The position numbers were made by a program, and so were the translations under genes. This document shows, one piece after another, positions 1-12,100 of a DNA stretch of 64,000 nt. How positions within the stretch are numbered: the first letter of the stretch is position 1; each line of letters begins with the position of its first letter. This DNA is from Branchiostoma floridae (Eukaryota > Chordata > Leptocardii > Amphioxiformes > Branchiostomatidae), in the NCBI RefSeq assembly GCF_000003815.2, contig NC_049983.1, positions 15,810,246 through 15,874,245 on the forward strand. The letters are read 5' to 3'. Under the pieces are notes generated by a model, which did no database searches, was not told the DNA's origin, and was given only the letters and a program-made list of their open reading frames with translations.

Positions 1-626
1 AAAATATAACTTATTTGGGTCTCAAGTATCGTGGTATCCCTTAATTAACTTTCCAAACATCGGGACCCCCTACCTACATTACCAATTTAAGTTGCGATAG
101 CATTTGATGTCGTGATAGCTTTAACAAAAGTCGAGTTTCTCCGTTCTCCAGCAACGCATGTTTGTGCCAAACTTAAGTCTTAGGCAGTAAATATAGGCTA
201 CTTATAGGCGTTTGAGCACTCAACATCTTTGATTTGAACAAACACATTAACTTATTAATGGACATACGTCGTATCTCCCAAAATTAAGTATTTTATAAGT
301 TTTGACGTAAGTGGTAAGATTTTAGACAAGAGAGATTGGTTTCCAAACATACGCAACGGTAATTGTGCTGACCGGGATCCAGAGGACTACGCAAACAGCC
401 AGAGTTATGGATGACGTAAAGCCAATGATAATACAATGGTCTTTTAGTTACCATCAATTAATTACCCAGTACAAGAACACTGCAAGGGGTTAGACACATA
501 AACCAATTTAGATCCCACGTAAGCCACATTCTGCAAGAGACGGTACAGATCTTGGTACTTTGGCACTTCGTGTAAACAGTATTGGTCTTTTATAACACAC
601 GGCTGTTTCAAAGGCCCTGAATTCGA
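1..626. other. No gene recognised (left edge)
   Basis: I see no convincing exon, RNA gene or repeat array here. If gene L has the same layout as gene M, this stretch is part of its long first intron. It ends where the left arm of the large inverted repeat begins. Confidence 0.4.
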
Positions 627-2182
627 TCACTTAGTTCGAACGTGGGTTCTACTAGGCATAGAACACGATCCCCCGCCCGCCGCCGATCCACGTGAGCCGG
701 CTGATTGCGCAATAGTGCACGCTGACTTTGACCCCCGTGCAGGCATGCATATCCGGGTCACAGGCGCTTCATATTTCAGAGGCAACATGGCCACGGTAGA
801 AGGAACACGTGAACGTAAAAAAACACCCGAAAATGCGCATTTTCTTGGTCAGAGCCGCATTTTTCCCCGTAGAAGAGTGGATGAGTGCCTTCGTCATTGA
901 ACATCCGACTTAGGTAAGTTAATTCGATCGTTTAAAGACTTTATACAGTTTTTTGTGTGTCCAAATGCAATGCAACAGCTAGACGGAATGTTGTCGAGTG
1001 CTTGTATAATTTCGGAATTTTTCTCACGTTTTTTTTTAATTTCTCAGTGGAGGAATACAACGAGATGATGTTTTTCAGAGCGATGACGTCATTACTGCGA
1101 AACAAATACCTGCTGTCTGATATTGTCTCGTTTGTTGTAGTAACAAAAGTAGAGCATTTTATAATAGAATATATATATATTTGAAGTGTGCTTCTTTCAC
1201 AAACATTAGCCAAGTCAATTGCAATCAAAAGAGTCTCCAAATTGAATTTTGAAAGTAGACAGTAACACATCCATAGTTCATGCAGTGCATGGAGGGGAAG
1301 TTGCATACATATAATACATGGGACACTATTTTATACAAAACTTCTATACTTCTAATTTTTATGAAAATGTTTGAAATCAGTGCACAGACAGTACTTTGGA
1401 CTTAAAGCTGTAATATTTTTCTTACTGTAAGTAAGTGTAAGTTTTATTACTGGTACGATTTTAAAAGCTTATGTAAAAAGGTACTAGTACTTGCAGACAT
1501 TGGATATAAAATCAAAGGTGGTCCGGTTACAATCAATTGGTCTGGTATACTACTGACAAAGAATTGCTCTTCAGATTTCCACTTTGTCAACAACTATGTC
1601 ATCAGGAAAAAATTATGTAATCCACTATCCCTACCATTGTACCTTGAAGCCATGTTTACCATGTGTTATCTATGTTTAAGGCTTGACAAGTGCTGGGAGA
1701 AAATGAAGTACCAGGAATGAGAAGAGGATGACAACTCACACAAGTCCTTATTCAAGGTAGCCCCAAGGTATGTGTGCATATGTATAAATCATTTGTATTT
1801 ATAATACCCTGCATCTACATGTAGAGACAACTATATTCTGGACATTCTGAGAACTTGTGACAGGTTGCAGGGAATGTTTAATTGTCAGTGTAAATAATAA
1901 AGGTCTTAGGAAGTGTGAATAATGAAGACCAACTTGACCAGAACAAAAAATTATAAACATGTTGTGTATATTCCCCAGCTCAGTGAAGTCATATACCACA
2001 TTAGGTGTGAACATTTTACAACCTTGTTGACTTTTAATGCAGAAGTTATACTATGCAAGAATGCATTCTGCAAGTAGTTCTTTCATGTGGGCTGCATGTA
2101 TTTGCACTTCCCATTTACCCACTTTTAGCCTCAGTTTCACAATGTATTTTGTATCTCTACTACAGGCCAGACTATGCTGACA
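627..2182 (+). repeat. Left arm of 1.56-kb inverted repeat
   Basis: This arm is the near-identical reverse complement of 3583-5150. Homology starts at TCACTTAGTTCGAACG (627) and stops at ACTATGCTGACA (2182). The copies differ by scattered substitutions and small indels, so they are not one sequence printed twice. The arm includes a GC-rich stretch (about 660-800), an ATG in fair context at 788 whose frame closes at 900, and a strong donor-like AG/GTAAGT at 913/914. That combination would suit a promoter and untranslated first exon. No known gene is recognised. Confidence 0.9.
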
Positions 2183-2263
2183 GCATAGCCCAGTCTCCAG
2201 CCATGATAAGCAGAGGTTCACTGTTATCTGGGGAACATGAAATGAGGAATACTTTAGATCCAG
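2166..2263 (+). other. Candidate exon entering the assembly gap
   Basis: A polypyrimidine-like TCTCTACTACAG acceptor is followed by about 98 bases open in one frame. It begins PDYADSIAQSPAMISRG and ends in DP before the donor-like CAG/GTGAGAA. The next exon would fall in the run of N. The opposite arm keeps only the first dozen bases of this exon. I do not recognise the peptide, and it could be chance. Confidence 0.25.
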
Positions 2264-2300
2264 GTGAGAATATTCATTTCTTATAGCTATCAATATGTCA

Positions 2301-3262
2301 NNNNNNNNNNNNNNNNNNNNNNNNNNNNNNNNNNNNNNNNNNNNNNNNNNNNNNNNNNNNNNNNNNNNNNNNNNNNNNNNNNNNNNNNNNNNNNNNNNNN
2401 NNNNNNNNNNNNNNNNNNNNNNNNNNNNNNNNNNNNNNNNNNNNNNNNNNNNNNNNNNNNNNNNNNNNNNNNNNNNNNNNNNNNNNNNNNNNNNNNNNNN
2501 NNNNNNNNNNNNNNNNNNNNNNNNNNNNNNNNNNNNNNNNNNNNNNNNNNNNNNNNNNNNNNNNNNNNNNNNNNNNNNNNNNNNNNNNNNNNNNNNNNNN
2601 NNNNNNNNNNNNNNNNNNNNNNNNNNNNNNNNNNNNNNNNNNNNNNNNNNNNNNNNNNNNNNNNNNNNNNNNNNNNNNNNNNNNNNNNNNNNNNNNNNNN
2701 NNNNNNNNNNNNNNNNNNNNNNNNNNNNNNNNNNNNNNNNNNNNNNNNNNNNNNNNNNNNNNNNNNNNNNNNNNNNNNNNNNNNNNNNNNNNNNNNNNNN
2801 NNNNNNNNNNNNNNNNNNNNNNNNNNNNNNNNNNNNNNNNNNNNNNNNNNNNNNNNNNNNNNNNNNNNNNNNNNNNNNNNNNNNNNNNNNNNNNNNNNNN
2901 NNNNNNNNNNNNNNNNNNNNNNNNNNNNNNNNNNNNNNNNNNNNNNNNNNNNNNNNNNNNNNNNNNNNNNNNNNNNNNNNNNNNNNNNNNNNNNNNNNNN
3001 NNNNNNNNNNNNNNNNNNNNNNNNNNNNNNNNNNNNNNNNNNNNNNNNNNNNNNNNNNNNNNNNNNNNNNNNNNNNNNNNNNNNNNNNNNNNNNNNNNNN
3101 NNNNNNNNNNNNNNNNNNNNNNNNNNNNNNNNNNNNNNNNNNNNNNNNNNNNNNNNNNNNNNNNNNNNNNNNNNNNNNNNNNNNNNNNNNNNNNNNNNNN
3201 NNNNNNNNNNNNNNNNNNNNNNNNNNNNNNNNNNNNNNNNNNNNNNNNNNNNNNNNNNNNNN
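2301..3262. other. Assembly gap (962 N)
   Basis: The run of 962 N lies exactly between the two inverted-repeat arms, so the centre of the palindrome is unresolved. Any frame drawn through it is meaningless. Confidence 0.99.
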
Positions 3263-3582
3263 CAATTCCACTATGACAATGTATCACTCATCTAAAACTA
3301 AGGATTCTAATGAGAACTTGACTGCAGCCATTGTCACCTTGCATGGTTTTGTGTGCATTTATGTTAAATCCAGACTAAGATTGGTGACAGTTATTCCCAC
3401 ATATCACTGCCTCCTAGCATCATGATATGACAAATGTTCAGACAGTCTGTTGACAGATTAAAAGAGGAATTTTGCTTCTGTGAAGTAACCTTTTTAACTC
3501 ACTTATCTTGTTGCATTGTATAAATTAGTTCATGATCCTTGTAGAGACTTGTTTTGAATAAAGGATGCAGCATGCAATTTGT

Positions 3583-5150
3583 TGTCAGCATAGTCTGGCC
3601 TGTAGTAGAGATACAAAATAGATTGTGAAACTGAGGCAAACATTGGGTAAATGGGAAGTGAAAATACATGCAGCCCACATGAAACTTTTTGAAAGAACTA
3701 CTTGCAGAATGCATTCTTGCATAGTATAACTTCTGCATTAAAAGTCAACAAGGTTGTAAAAATGTTCACACCTAATGTGGTATATGATTTCACTGAGCTG
3801 AGGAATATACAACTGTGCTTATAATTTTTTGTTCTGGTCAAGTTGGTCTTCATTATTCACACTTCCTAAGACCTTTATTATTTACACTGACAATTAAACA
3901 TTCCCTGCAACCTGTCACAAGTTCTCAGAATGTCCAGAATATAGTTGTCTCTACATTTAGATGCAGGGTATTATAAATACAAATGATTTATACATATGCA
4001 CACATACCTTGGGGCTACCTTGAATAAGGACTTGTGTGAGTTGTCATCCTCTTCTCATTCCTGGTACTTCATTTTCTCCCAGCACTTGTCAAGCCTTAAA
4101 CATAGATAACACATGGTAAACATGGCTTCAAGGTACAATGGTAGGGATAGTGGATTACATAATTTTTTCCTGATGACATAGTTGTTGACAAAGTGGAAAT
4201 CTGAAGAGCAATTCTTTGTCAGTAGTATACCAGACCAATTGATTGTAACCGGACCACCTTTGATTTTATATCCAATGTCTGCAAGTACTAGTACCTTTTT
4301 ACATAAGCTTTTAAAATCGTACCAGTAATAAAACTTACACTTACTTACAGTAAGAAAAATATTACAGCTTTAAGTCCAAAGTACTGTCTGTGCACTGATT
4401 TCAAACATTTTCATAAAAATTAGAAGTATAGAAGTTTTGTATAAAATAGTGTCCCATGTATTATATGTATGCAACTTCCCCTCCATGCACTGCATGAACT
4501 ATGGATGTGTTACTGTCTACTTTCAAAATTCAATTTGGAGACTCTTTTGATTGCAATTGACTTGGCTAATGTTTGTGAAAGAAGCACACTTCAAATATAT
4601 ATATATATTCTATTATAAAATGCTCTACTTTTGTTACTACAACAAACGAGACAATATCAGACAGCAGGTATTTGTTTCGCAGTAATGACGTCATCGCTCT
4701 GAAAAACATCATCTCGTTGTATTCCTCCACTGAGAAATTAAAAAAAAACGTGCGAAAAATTCCGAAATTATACAAGCACTCGACAACATTCCGTCTAGCT
4801 GTTGCATTGCATTTGGACACACGAAAAACTGTATAAAGTCTTTAAACGATCGAATTAACTTACCTAAGTCGGATGTTCAATGACGAAGGCACTTATCCAC
4901 TCTTCTACGGGGAAAAATGCGGCTCTGACCAAGAAAATGCGCATTTTCGGGTGTTTTTTTACGTTCACGTGTTCCTTCTACCGTGGCCATGTTGCCTCTG
5001 AAATATGAAGCGCCTGTGACCCGGATATGCATGCCTGCACGGGGGTCAAAGTCAGCGTGCACTATTGCGCAATCAGCCGGCTCACGTGGATCGGCGGCGG
5101 GCGGGGGATCGTGTTCTATGCCTCGTAGAACCCACGTTCGAACTAAGTGA
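3583..5150 (-). repeat. Right arm of 1.56-kb inverted repeat
   Basis: This is the reverse complement of 627-2182, ending at 5150 (GTTCGAACTAAGTGA). It is slightly longer (1,568 versus 1,556 bases) because of small indels. The candidate first exon and donor seen in the left arm recur here on the minus strand near 4865, so both copies point into the gap. No target-site duplication is obvious outside the arms. Confidence 0.9.
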
Positions 5151-6437
5151 CTACACTGTAACAGCCGTGAACACAGCAGTGACATGTTTAAAAACTTTGA
5201 TGTCCTCAAATTAGTGCATGTGAATTGTTTGCTTAGTAAGGGCAAATGAGTTTCAACGTTCTGCAGTTATTGCTCTTGTGATTATAATAGATGATAAGAA
5301 TCCTTTTCTTGACAAAGTGGCGTTTTTGTTGATTTTATCAGGAAAGTAATAATTTCAAAGTTTCATAATACCCTGGATGTAACATTTCCTAACAGTACTG
5401 AATAACTAAGAAATAGGAAAAATGTATTCAAGGAATTCTGGCTCCTTAGTTCGCATTTCTGTTATAACATTTACACTAACTTTAGGTTACATAGCTGCTA
5501 CGACAAAACTTAAGTCAATCTAATTTCTAAAGTGTCTGTTAATGCCGTAACAATGTGTACGGATTTATGGCTACTTCTCCATCCTGGTAGAAGTGACAGG
5601 CAAGCATCCAACGAGCAATTGCGCACTTCTTTCAATGGAAATAGGAATACATCTCCTTTAGAAATTGTTATTAATGTCTTTGACTCCGGTATGTGCCTTC
5701 TATACTATGGTAACACCTAAGAAAGGGGTGACAGCATACCTGTCAGACTGTAAAAAAATACCAACACTGGCACCGACACAGGCGCTCTATTTAAGATTTG
5801 TCACCAATATTTAAACCAAACGAAATAAGGAAAACTTGAGCGTGTCACTCCTTTTGCTGTTACTCCGATAGTGTTGTGTCTATATCATAAAGTGATTCTT
5901 TTACCCTTCACAACGATACCCATATTTTGTGATAGTTCATTTCAACTCATTATGTAACTGGGTCGTTGCAATTGTCCCTAAAAGATTTCCCTCTACTTGT
6001 CCTTCGGCGGTTATTATAATGGCCACACAATCCACAGACACAAGGAAACTCTTATAACCTTGACATTGGCAATTTGCCGTATGACCAGCCAACAACATCA
6101 GACATGCATTATCAGTACAAATTTTTTTACAGAATCTTAAAGCGCAATGAATAAACTTGCAAGTGGAATACGTACCGCCAATTATAATAACAACGGAGGT
6201 AGGGCAAATAGACATTTCGTTGCCTCTTCTGCCACATAGTCCTGGTACTCGTTAATATCATAGCAAATGTGATACCGTTGCAAGCAAACTTTTAATGATG
6301 CAACAGTGGGTCGGTAGTGTCACGTTTTTCCCTAATCCAACCTTAACTTCGATCAATAGTGTATTTTTTCCAATCATAACGTGTTTAACAGATATGTTAA
6401 GCAAAACATTAAGTAATAGCGAGGAAGAGTTTCCTAC
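5151..6437. other. No gene recognised; inferred intron of gene L
   Basis: The stretch lies downstream (minus strand) of the gene L first exon and shows no exon of the family. A 92-codon minus frame at 5937-6215 has several cysteines but no family resemblance and no suitable splice context. Confidence 0.4.
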
Positions 6438-6626
6438 CTGAATCCCGTTGACGTCGAGTTTCTTGTCGTACGCCTTGTGCAATTTTCGGCCACCAGTTTC
6501 ATACCCGGCGGATTCCACCATCTTACTACTGACCTTGGGAATCCAGGCGGGAGAGACGGACGCTCTGGGTAGGTCCGCCAAGATCAGACTCGCCAAAAGG
6601 AGCAACAAAATAGGCCGTATCGCCAT
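6438..6626 (-). CDS. Gene L, first exon: signal peptide and VWA N-terminal region
   Basis: This is the first coding exon of a third member of the family, transcribed toward the left edge. It starts at ATG 6626 (MAIRPILLLL), which opens a clear hydrophobic signal peptide. It then reads through a stretch sharing the WIPxVSSKM motif with the first exon of gene M. It ends in phase 0 at CAG/GTAGGAA, the same phase as the gene M first exon, with nearly the same length (189 versus 198 bases). In frame translation upstream of 6626 has no other ATG, so I chose this start. No second exon is visible between here and position 1. Gene M has a 5.7-kb first intron, so the rest of gene L is probably outside the window or disturbed by the gap. 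Confidence 0.75.
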
Positions 6627-7366
6627 AACTGCCGTCAAAGTGTTATTACATGTTAGTTCTACGGGGACATGAGACTAATTGGCCTTCACTGTCTCTCAGC
6701 TATAGCAGTTATAATCTTTTCTGAAGCTATAAAGAATGGACAATCTACCTGATTGACTAATTTACAAGAAAGTTGTTGACGTTTTTGGAGTCAAAGACAA
6801 GAATTTGTAAGCAAACAATCCCAGTTCAAGCTTCTGTTGCCAATAACACAGGTCAGTTCAATTCCTGGGCTAGGGGGCACTAAGGCTTAGGTGGGTAGTT
6901 AAAAATTCATTCCTTTCCCTAAACGCCGCTTCTACGAAGGGCGCTATTTTTAAAGATATAAGAAACGTTTAATGTTTCAGTCATATCATCTTTAAAGCTA
7001 GTTTGAATTAGGGCATTCCAAGCGATGTTGCGAAAACAGCACTATCTGGTAAACACTGATTAGCAAACAACCATGCCGCTGGCAATTATAAGCCGCTAAC
7101 TTTACTCAGGTGGTTAAATCATACTGAAATGATTAATAGCAACGTGCCGTTACCGTCCATTACACAGCAGTAAGATGGATAGCACATTAGTTATTTACAC
7201 ATGTATTATTAGCCAGGATACCTTTTATACAACTGTGCATCCACAAAATGGACCTTGAAGCGAGGCCAGCCGAAATGCCATAGTCTTTAATTGCTATTTC
7301 CCTTATCATTGACTAAAGAGAGGGAGGGGCAGATAGAGAGAGATAAGTAGAGATAGATAGATAGGT

Positions 7367-7413
<47 letters not shown>

Positions 7414-8978
7414 GGGAGAGAAAAAGAGAGAGGGGGAGAGGTTTCTTGATTTGTATGGCATGCCACCGCAAACTTTTGTTGTTTTCTTTTTGAATGTTTT
7501 GCCTGATCATGTCTTTGTAAACATAGAATTCGTTGAGCGATATGTCAAATTCTATATCGCAGTGAGAGCGCGGCGAGAGCACCGTTTTCGTGAAAAGGGG
7601 GTATTGCCATGTGTATTTGAGCTAGCCAACATAACGTGTAAGTCAATTATACCCCGGTTGTGCTAGAGATTAAAATCAGTAAGAAACGTACCAATAACTT
7701 TTTATTACTCGCATTTATTGTACTCTAAGCAAAAGTAAAATGTAGGTCAAACGCGGAGCTCTAGCGGATTGCGGCTTTGTTTGAACAATTATCTTTAGAT
7801 CACCCACAGAAAAAGCCCATCTAAAGTCCATCCACATCTAACGAACCCGATCACGATTTAACATATTCTTCTGTTAGTTATGTTTTTGCGTGGCGTGGCA
7901 TCTTAGCAAATAGAACAGTCGTGTATGAAGATTAACATTATGCATGTCAAAATAAACCAAGAATCTTATCACATAAATTGAAGTTGGACCCAATTGTGCA
8001 TGTGATTTTCAGTCAACAAATACGCTATAATTAAAAATATTCTTTTTGTGACAGGAATTAACAAAAGCTAGAAATGTACCATGAACGTGTATCACATACA
8101 TTTATCGCACTCCAAGCAAATGTATGTCGAACATGGGGCTTTATCTGCTAATGGCTGTGTAATCATCCTGAGATCATACGCAGCCCCCATGTCTTTCTAA
8201 ACCCCACTGACATGTATCAAACACAAACATGACAGGCTGGCAATTTATTCGTCTGCTGATTAAGTTTTCAATATGGTGACTACTGCTTGGGATAAAAAAA
8301 CTGATAAAAGCGTACCATTGTGCCTTCATGGTCAAAAATGGCAACGCAGACATTTTAAGAAAGCTACATTGAAATAATTAATCAAACAAACAAACAAACA
8401 CACTTACACACAACAGCCTGACCAATAAATCACTCCCCTTGTAGCGCTTTCACCGATTCGGCTGAAGTAACTTTGATGGCCAACACTAGCACTTTTAAGT
8501 CGGAGAATAAGGGGATTTCTAATGCTGATGATTTATGCAAATATGATATCACGGACCAGTCATCATAGTCATTATATACTGAGACTTATCTGTTATCATG
8601 GTGTAGGAGGCTGTGACTAATCTACAAAGCAGATCCTACGATGCCATTAGATAGTTGGCCAAGGGGTATAGCCGGCCAGAGGGAGTCAGATGGGCGTCGG
8701 TTGCAAACTCCTATGCCGGCTTTACTCCTCTGCCAGCTTTTGATACTACCTTATGATACCGTAGGATTTGCTTGGAGATTAGCTGTGATGACTGGTTTCA
8801 TGGTTGGAAAGAAACCTGATGTCCTATTGACAATTCATATTTTTACAACATCCTGTATTATAGGTGAACGCCTACAAGTTGTCAAGATGATCAGACAGGG
8901 GGTACAATCAACCATTGACAACAAGGGAGTGTGTAACACAGGCTAGCACACATGACATCTAAGATCATTAGAGTTGTA
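6627..8978. other. Intergenic region between gene L start and gene M end
   Basis: No coding exon is supported. The region should hold the gene L promoter and the gene M 3' UTR. An AATAAA on the minus strand (8244-8249) lies about 730 bases past the gene M stop and could be a polyadenylation signal, with low confidence. A purine-rich microsatellite sits at about 7318-7441. Confidence 0.5.
7318..7441. repeat. GA/GATA/CAGA microsatellite
   Basis: About 124 bases are built from GA dinucleotides with short runs of ATAG and ACAG units. The low complexity explains the Ser/Leu-rich frames crossing it. Confidence 0.9.
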
Positions 8979-9155
8979 CTAATAAAAGTTGTCCGGTGTC
9001 CCAGGAATTGACATCTCGCTAGTCAGGGTGGAGCTTGCCGTGCTGGGCGGCGGGGAGTACGACAGCCTCCCGTACACGGCGTCTGGGTCCCGGAAACGGT
9101 TCAGCTGGGCTCCCTTCTTACCGAACTGGTGACTTAGGTTGTCGTCAATGGAGGC
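8979..9155 (-). CDS. Gene M last exon: conserved cytoplasmic tail
   Basis: The exon encodes 58 residues and the stop. It shares FGKKGA, RFRDP, AVYGRLS and PSTASS with gene R, and both tails end in Tyr after a PD pair (PDNFY here, PDVY in gene R). The exon length is identical (177 bases). VYGRL fits a YxxPhi sorting motif. The tail otherwise resembles no domain I know. Confidence 0.9.
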   Translation of the reverse strand, partial: ASIDDNLSHQFGKKGAQLNRFRDPDAVYGRLSYSPPPSTASSTLTSEMSIPGTPDNFY

Positions 9156-12100
9156 CTGTGGATGAAGGAATGAATAGTTTAATGTGGTATGATATATTAT
9201 AGACATAGGGCAGGTAATCATATCTTTCCTTTGTCATGCGCTAGTTTCTGAGTCAGCTCATAAAAATAGATATAACTTTATTGCGCATCAATTGTCACGG
9301 TACAAAGCATGGCAACTGTTCTATAAGGCTAATCTACTTAAAGAAGAGTACATAGTATGGGATGAAAACGGTCTTTTACAATCAGTATATACACGGTAGA
9401 TCATATCAGCAAGTGATTTGTATTTAAATAAAATATCTTCGGCATATTCTGAATAATAAAATACCGAGTCCTTACACTGTAGATGTTGGTCTCGAAGGAC
9501 TCGATGATGGGAGAGACGGTACGCCCGCGGTACTTTGTAGGCGGGCGGTATGACCCTTTCTTCTTCTTCAGGTAAAACAGCAGCAGAACTCCGAGGGCTG
9601 CCAGGGCCGCCAGCGCTATGGGTAAACCGACTGCAAGGCCGAGCTTGTCCGCGGTGGACAGTCCTGTAGCCTGGCCCTCGTACTGTAGGGAAGGTTATTA
9701 CTGAGTAACAAGTTGCTTCTTTTTTTTTTTCAATTCAAAAGTCATGGTATATCTGTATGCATACCCTACTGGCAGGTATAGAATAAAGTTAAATGGTCAT
9801 AGTTGGCAGTATACCCTGAGATTTCAAACCAGTCAGTAGAATCTTGGAGCTTGGAGCCTTCAATGTTACTACAGAAGTATAATTACAACTAAGTATTTAC
9901 AATTACAACTTAGTACATGTCCACGTTTTCAATGACAGAAACAAAACGTCATTTATTTATATATTACATCCATGAAATGTAATGGAATGGAGGTTATATT
10001 TTACCCTGAGTTTGTCTGTGTGTCTGTGTGTCTGTGTGTGTGTAAACAAGAAAACTCAAGAACGGTTGGATGGATTTGTTTCATACTTGGTGTGTTGGTA
10101 GGGTGTGATAAAAGCTGAAAATAATCAGATTTTGGGCCCCCTAGCGGCTCCCCTTGGTACTGCAGCGCAACTTCCGGTTTTGCTATTTCGGTGTTCTGAA
10201 CATGCTATGGTCACGATTTTTGAGTATTAGATAGCTCTTGTGCTCAGGAAGAAGTGACATAAATTTGGGCCCCCTAGCATCTAGTTTTGGGATAGCAGGG
10301 GCATTTTTGTCAAAAACTTCTGAAGAGGATAACTCAAGAAGGGAACAACTGATTTTCATGATTTTTGGTATGTAGGTACCTCAGACAATGTTGTACAAAA
10401 TGAAATACTAATTATGCAAAATAGGAGCAAATTTGCATAATTAATGATAACATTCAATCATAGCAGTTTTTTCTATGTATCTCTTGTCTTGGACATATCT
10501 TGGTAGATAGCTTTCAGTGTCATGACAAAGTGGGACAAGTTTCAGCACCCTAATGTTTAATTTGGAAACTGCAGGGGCGTTTTTGTCAAGACATTCCAAA
10601 GAGGATAACTGCAGAAAGGATTGGCGGATTGGCATCATATTAGGCATGCTGGTACCTTAGGCAAAGATGTTCATAATGATATACATGTTATGCAAGTGAG
10701 GACTTAATTTACATAATTAATGAGGAAATTGTATAATTCCATTATTGCAATAACTGGACTTCAATAAATGTAACACATGTTAATCATGATAGGTGGAATA
10801 TAAGCAGATACCAAATATGGTAATGAGGAACTTATTTGCATAATTTATGTAAAAATTGCAAAACCGCTTTATGATTGATAAAGGGAATTTTATAATTGTG
10901 ACATGTGCACGTTTGTCAATGATGAACAACACCATGCCTAAATTATGTTAATGTCTTAGTCAATTGCATGAAATTTACGAAAGCTCTAAATTTTCATGGA
11001 GGTATGAGGTCGCCGAACTCTAGTTTAAAATGCGACGGTACATTACACAGACCTATAGGCAGCACATCTGATTGCATAGGTCTACAAATGACATAACTAT
11101 ACAACGGTACAAGACAAATTGACATAAGGCGGTATATACATAATGGTATTTGAGAAATTCGAAATAAAATACTACGGAAGCTTGAAAGTGAATAACATTC
11201 TACGGGAGGTCGAAATTTAGGTAATGAGAAGCAAATTTCAGTATAGCTAAATAAATGCAGTTTAGAGGGCTATTTAGCTGTCGGAATATAGAAGTCAACA
11301 TTTGTGTGGGCCACTAGGCTACAATAGGCTATACATGACTTCGGAATTTATAAAAAAAATGTAGGCTATATAGACTACAAGAGGCTAGGAGGAGCAAATG
11401 GAAGGTGCTGTTAATCGGTTTGTTGATAATAAGAAACGTCATCGGCTTACCACGAGAGCGAAGGTGCCTTCTGTAGGACTGGGACACGTACATTCCATGG
11501 TACTCTAAATTGACAAAATTCAAAATGCTTTTTAATTTAGCAATTAAGATGTCATAAAGCAAACATTACAGCAAGAGTAACTGTAGAGTTCTTGCAGTTG
11601 CATTTGTTAATTGTTTACTGTACTGTCTGGTTTTGTTTCTTCATCTTTTTAGTTTTGATAAGTATAACCTGGAAACATAGGGTCGTATAAAATCAAATAT
11701 ATTGCTTTCCACCAAATTGTTAAAGAATACGTCATCAATACGAAAAAATTGCTTGGAGGTAAATTATGATATTAGGCAATTTATCGACAGTTATAAATCA
11801 AACCATTGTGTGATATTTGAAGAATATAGCAATACACTAAACAGGAACAGTCCATTTTTGCATATGACACCCCACATCTCGGCTTGGTCGTACTCACCAC
11901 GGAAGGGCAGATGCTGTCAAAAGTCTCTGTCCAGATGACGTTTTTACTCACTGGCCATCCCTGCAAAGATTACTCACATTATCTATTCCCCTGTATTATT
12001 TGTTTGACAATCAAGTAGGTCATTCGACTGCACATGTTAACATAAATATACAGAATGATATAAAAGGAGGGACAGGTTTCAGCACAATGTGTCCGTAATC

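Noticed and set aside
2051-3425. Long frames through 2301-3262
   Set aside because: They consist of N and carry no information.
5937-6215. Minus 92-codon frame with several Cys
   Set aside because: Its cysteine spacing fits none of the family modules, and no acceptor or donor in phase was found.
8641-8946. Plus-strand 101-codon frame downstream of gene M
   Set aside because: There is no recognisable domain, splice partner or composition signal. It lies in the probable 3' flank of gene M.
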